Below, piece after piece: positions 62,793 through 64,000 of a stretch of DNA of 64,000 nucleotides. Origin of the DNA: CALGKJ01 sp049322695. Lineage in GTDB: Bacteria; Bacillota; Clostridia; Lutisporales; Lutisporaceae. The position numbers and the translations under genes are program-made. Under the pieces are notes generated by a model. The model was not told the origin of the DNA. It did not search any database and saw only the letters and a list, made by a program, of their open reading frames with translations. The stretch is from positions 4,864 through 68,863 of the forward strand of contig JBMORW010000039.1 in NCBI GenBank assembly GCA_049322695.1. Direction: 5' to 3'. The stretch's first letter is position 1, and each line of letters begins with the position of its first letter.

Positions 62793-63749
62793 ATGAAAAG
62801 CAAAAAGAACCGTCCCTGGTGCTTTTCAGTGCAGCGTATAGCCAAGGGTGCTATGGGAGCGCTTCAGCTTGCAGGAGGAGTACTCCAGGTAGCAGGGGGA
62901 ATAGCACTAAGCTCAACAGGACTGGGAGCTGTGCTGGGTGTACCTGTTGCAGCGCATGGAGCAGGTGATGTTGTACAGGGTGGACTGAAGCTGGTCAATG
63001 CAATATTCAGAACCAACATTAAGGAAGTAAACCCAGTGCAAGAGGCTTACAGGGCCGTTGGAGGCCTTATAGGAGGAGAAAAGGGCAAGGCAATAGCAGA
63101 TAAGGTATTTGGTATAACAGACCTTGCACTGGGCTTTGTTAATGTACAAAAAGCCGTTACAAACGTAGCAAAGATAAAGAATGTCTTTAATGCAGCAGAC
63201 AAGCTCTCGACGCTGAAGACCTTTATCAAGCAAAGTGACACAGCCAAGTTTATAAAGAATATCCCTCAGATGCTTGTATCAGCTCCTACAAAGGCAAAGA
63301 ACCTTGCAAAGAATGCTATTGATATTACCGTCAATACCTTCAATAAAGGCAGGAATGCTGTACAAGTTGCAATAAAGGGAGCCACTAACCTTGCAGCAGA
63401 TGCTACTGCTGCCGTTAAGAGGTTTACATCAAGCTTTAAGAATGCAGCAGCTTCTGTAATAGGCGGTGCAAGGAAGTCTACAGCAAGTGACAGCGGTTTA
63501 AAGATTGACCTGCAGCTTTTTGCGAAGAAGAGTGCTGATAAGGTTGATGATGTTGCAACGGGAGCAAATAAAACTCAGACGGGTTCGTATACTATTGAGT
63601 TTGATAGTGGGAAAAAATATCACGGTAAGGGACCTGTTAGCAGAATGGAACAATCTGCAAAAGAAAAATCAGCAAAATATAACGATTCAGTTAAATCTAA
63701 GGATTGGACCTCAGCTAAGAATGATAGAGAAGCTGACCTTCTCCCTTAA
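62793..63749 (+). pseudogene. Orphan pre-toxin module with different toxin tip, cut by an IS element
   Basis: Frame of up to 318 residues lacking signal peptide, Ser-rich linker and hendecad repeats. From about residue 12 it repeats the toxin's middle module through KIDLQLFAKKSADKVDD, then diverges into SYTIEFDSGKKYHGKGP ... SKDWTSAKNDREA, a separate C-terminal domain that recalls GIY-YIG-like or other nuclease tips; identity uncertain. The last residues DLLP and the stop come from an IS end, so the tip is truncated. There is no good ribosome binding site at 62793, so expression is doubtful. Best read as a silent cassette for recombination with the full-length gene. Confidence 0.75.
62827..63552 (+). 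repeat. Duplicated pre-toxin module, copy 2
   Basis: Direct repeat of 60222-60950, about 97% identical by eye, offset 2605 at the start and 2602 at the end owing to one three-base deletion. Confidence 0.95.
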
Positions 63750-64000
63750 ATTTGGTCCATTCCCAAAGTTAGTCTGGATGATATAATTAAATTGTCCAGG
63801 AGGGAACAGATATGAAAAAACGATTCACAGAAGAACAAATTATTAGCATCCTAAAGCAACAAGAAGCTGGTATTGCTGTTAAGGATTTAATACGCCAGCA
63901 TAACATTACTGAGCAGACTTTCTACCGTTGGAAGTCAAAATACTCTGGTATGGAAGTCAAGGAAGCTCAACGTCTCAAACAACTTGAAGATGAAAACAGA
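63734..64000 (+). mobile_element. IS3-family insertion sequence, left part
   Basis: Left end proposed at TGACCTTCTCCC (63734), which resembles the TGACCT(G)C(C/T)CCC ends of several IS3-family elements, and it interrupts the toxin frame directly after NDREA. An alternative end is TGGTCC at 63753. The orfA gene follows; the right end is outside the window. Confidence 0.75.
63812..64000 (+). CDS. IS3-family transposase OrfA, 3' end missing
   Basis: First 63 residues of OrfA (MKKRFTEEQIISILKQQE...). The helix-turn-helix HNITEQTFYRWKSKYSGM is the HTH_Tnp_1 domain that binds the IS ends; the following coiled coil (EAQRLKQLEDENR) is the leucine-zipper start used for OrfA/OrfAB oligomerisation. Ribosome binding site AGGAGGG precedes the ATG. 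The frame is open at the window edge, and orfB should follow. Confidence 0.9.
   Translation, partial: MKKRFTEEQIISILKQQEAGIAVKDLIRQHNITEQTFYRWKSKYSGMEVKEAQRLKQLEDENR

Noticed and set aside
62768..62968. 66-codon frame overlapping the orphan module start
   Set aside because: Out of frame with the conserved module and without coding features.

Overview
The window reads as chromosomal DNA of an anaerobic, spore-forming member of the Clostridia (Bacillota). Supporting signs are low GC content, strong GGAGG ribosome binding sites, frequent GTG/TTG starts and compact intrinsic terminators. The ctsR-mcsA-mcsB-clpC-radA-disA block followed by carD, a PIN/TRAM gene and ispD is typical of clostridia. 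A tungsten-type aldehyde:ferredoxin oxidoreductase and three perfect Spo0A boxes fit the same picture. I cannot name the species. No rRNA, tRNA or CRISPR array was seen. A run of ten Ns at 61855-61864 marks a scaffold gap, and both window ends cut genes.

Region 1 (1-13 kb) holds metabolic and regulatory genes: a truncated FMN alpha-hydroxyacid dehydrogenase, an M3 peptidase, a Crp/Fnr regulator coupled to two half-size DMT exporters, an ECF sigma factor with a DUF4179 membrane partner, and an ArsR-type regulator divergent from an MFS efflux pump. The pump is preceded by a 36-codon leader ORF, mutually exclusive RNA pairings and two tandem terminators, which looks like a ribosome-controlled attenuator. 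A very large HD-GYP/STAND-NTPase/TPR fusion follows on the minus strand.

Region 2 (13-36 kb) holds a second MFS exporter, a four-cluster polyferredoxin with a tungsten-type AOR, and a possibly bistable RNA element followed by an NDH-2-like flavoprotein fused to DoxX. It continues with an M16C protease, a CheA-like kinase ending in a CheX-like phosphatase module, a probable malic enzyme/Ldh-family dehydrogenase/diguanylate cyclase operon, an ABC exporter, an Fe-S aldo/keto reductase, a LysM protein and hisC.

Region 3 (36-50 kb) is housekeeping and stress: an EF-G paralogue whose catalytic His position is Tyr, the CtsR-controlled protein quality operon, RadA, the c-di-AMP synthase DisA, CarD, PIN/TRAM and IspD.

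Region 4 (50-59 kb) is a complete monoderm Tad/Flp pilus operon behind three Spo0A boxes. It contains Flp pilin, prepilin peptidase, TadE- and TadG-like pseudopilins, CpaB, TadZ, TadA, TadB and TadC, plus a lipoprotein, a membrane protein and a DUF192 protein.

Region 5 (59-64 kb) is accessory and looks like a polymorphic-toxin locus. A secreted 833-residue protein carries a signal peptide, Ser-rich linker, 11-residue helical repeats, a glycine-rich hydrophobic segment, a KIDLQLFAKK junction, an HNH nuclease domain and a basic repeat tail. Beyond the scaffold gap come a SUKH (SMI1/KNR4) immunity protein and an orphan second copy of the pre-toxin module (about 97% identical DNA). The orphan has a different toxin tip and is cut by an IS3-family element running off the window. 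The position directly after the Tad operon suggests, but does not prove, a link between the pilus and toxin display or delivery.
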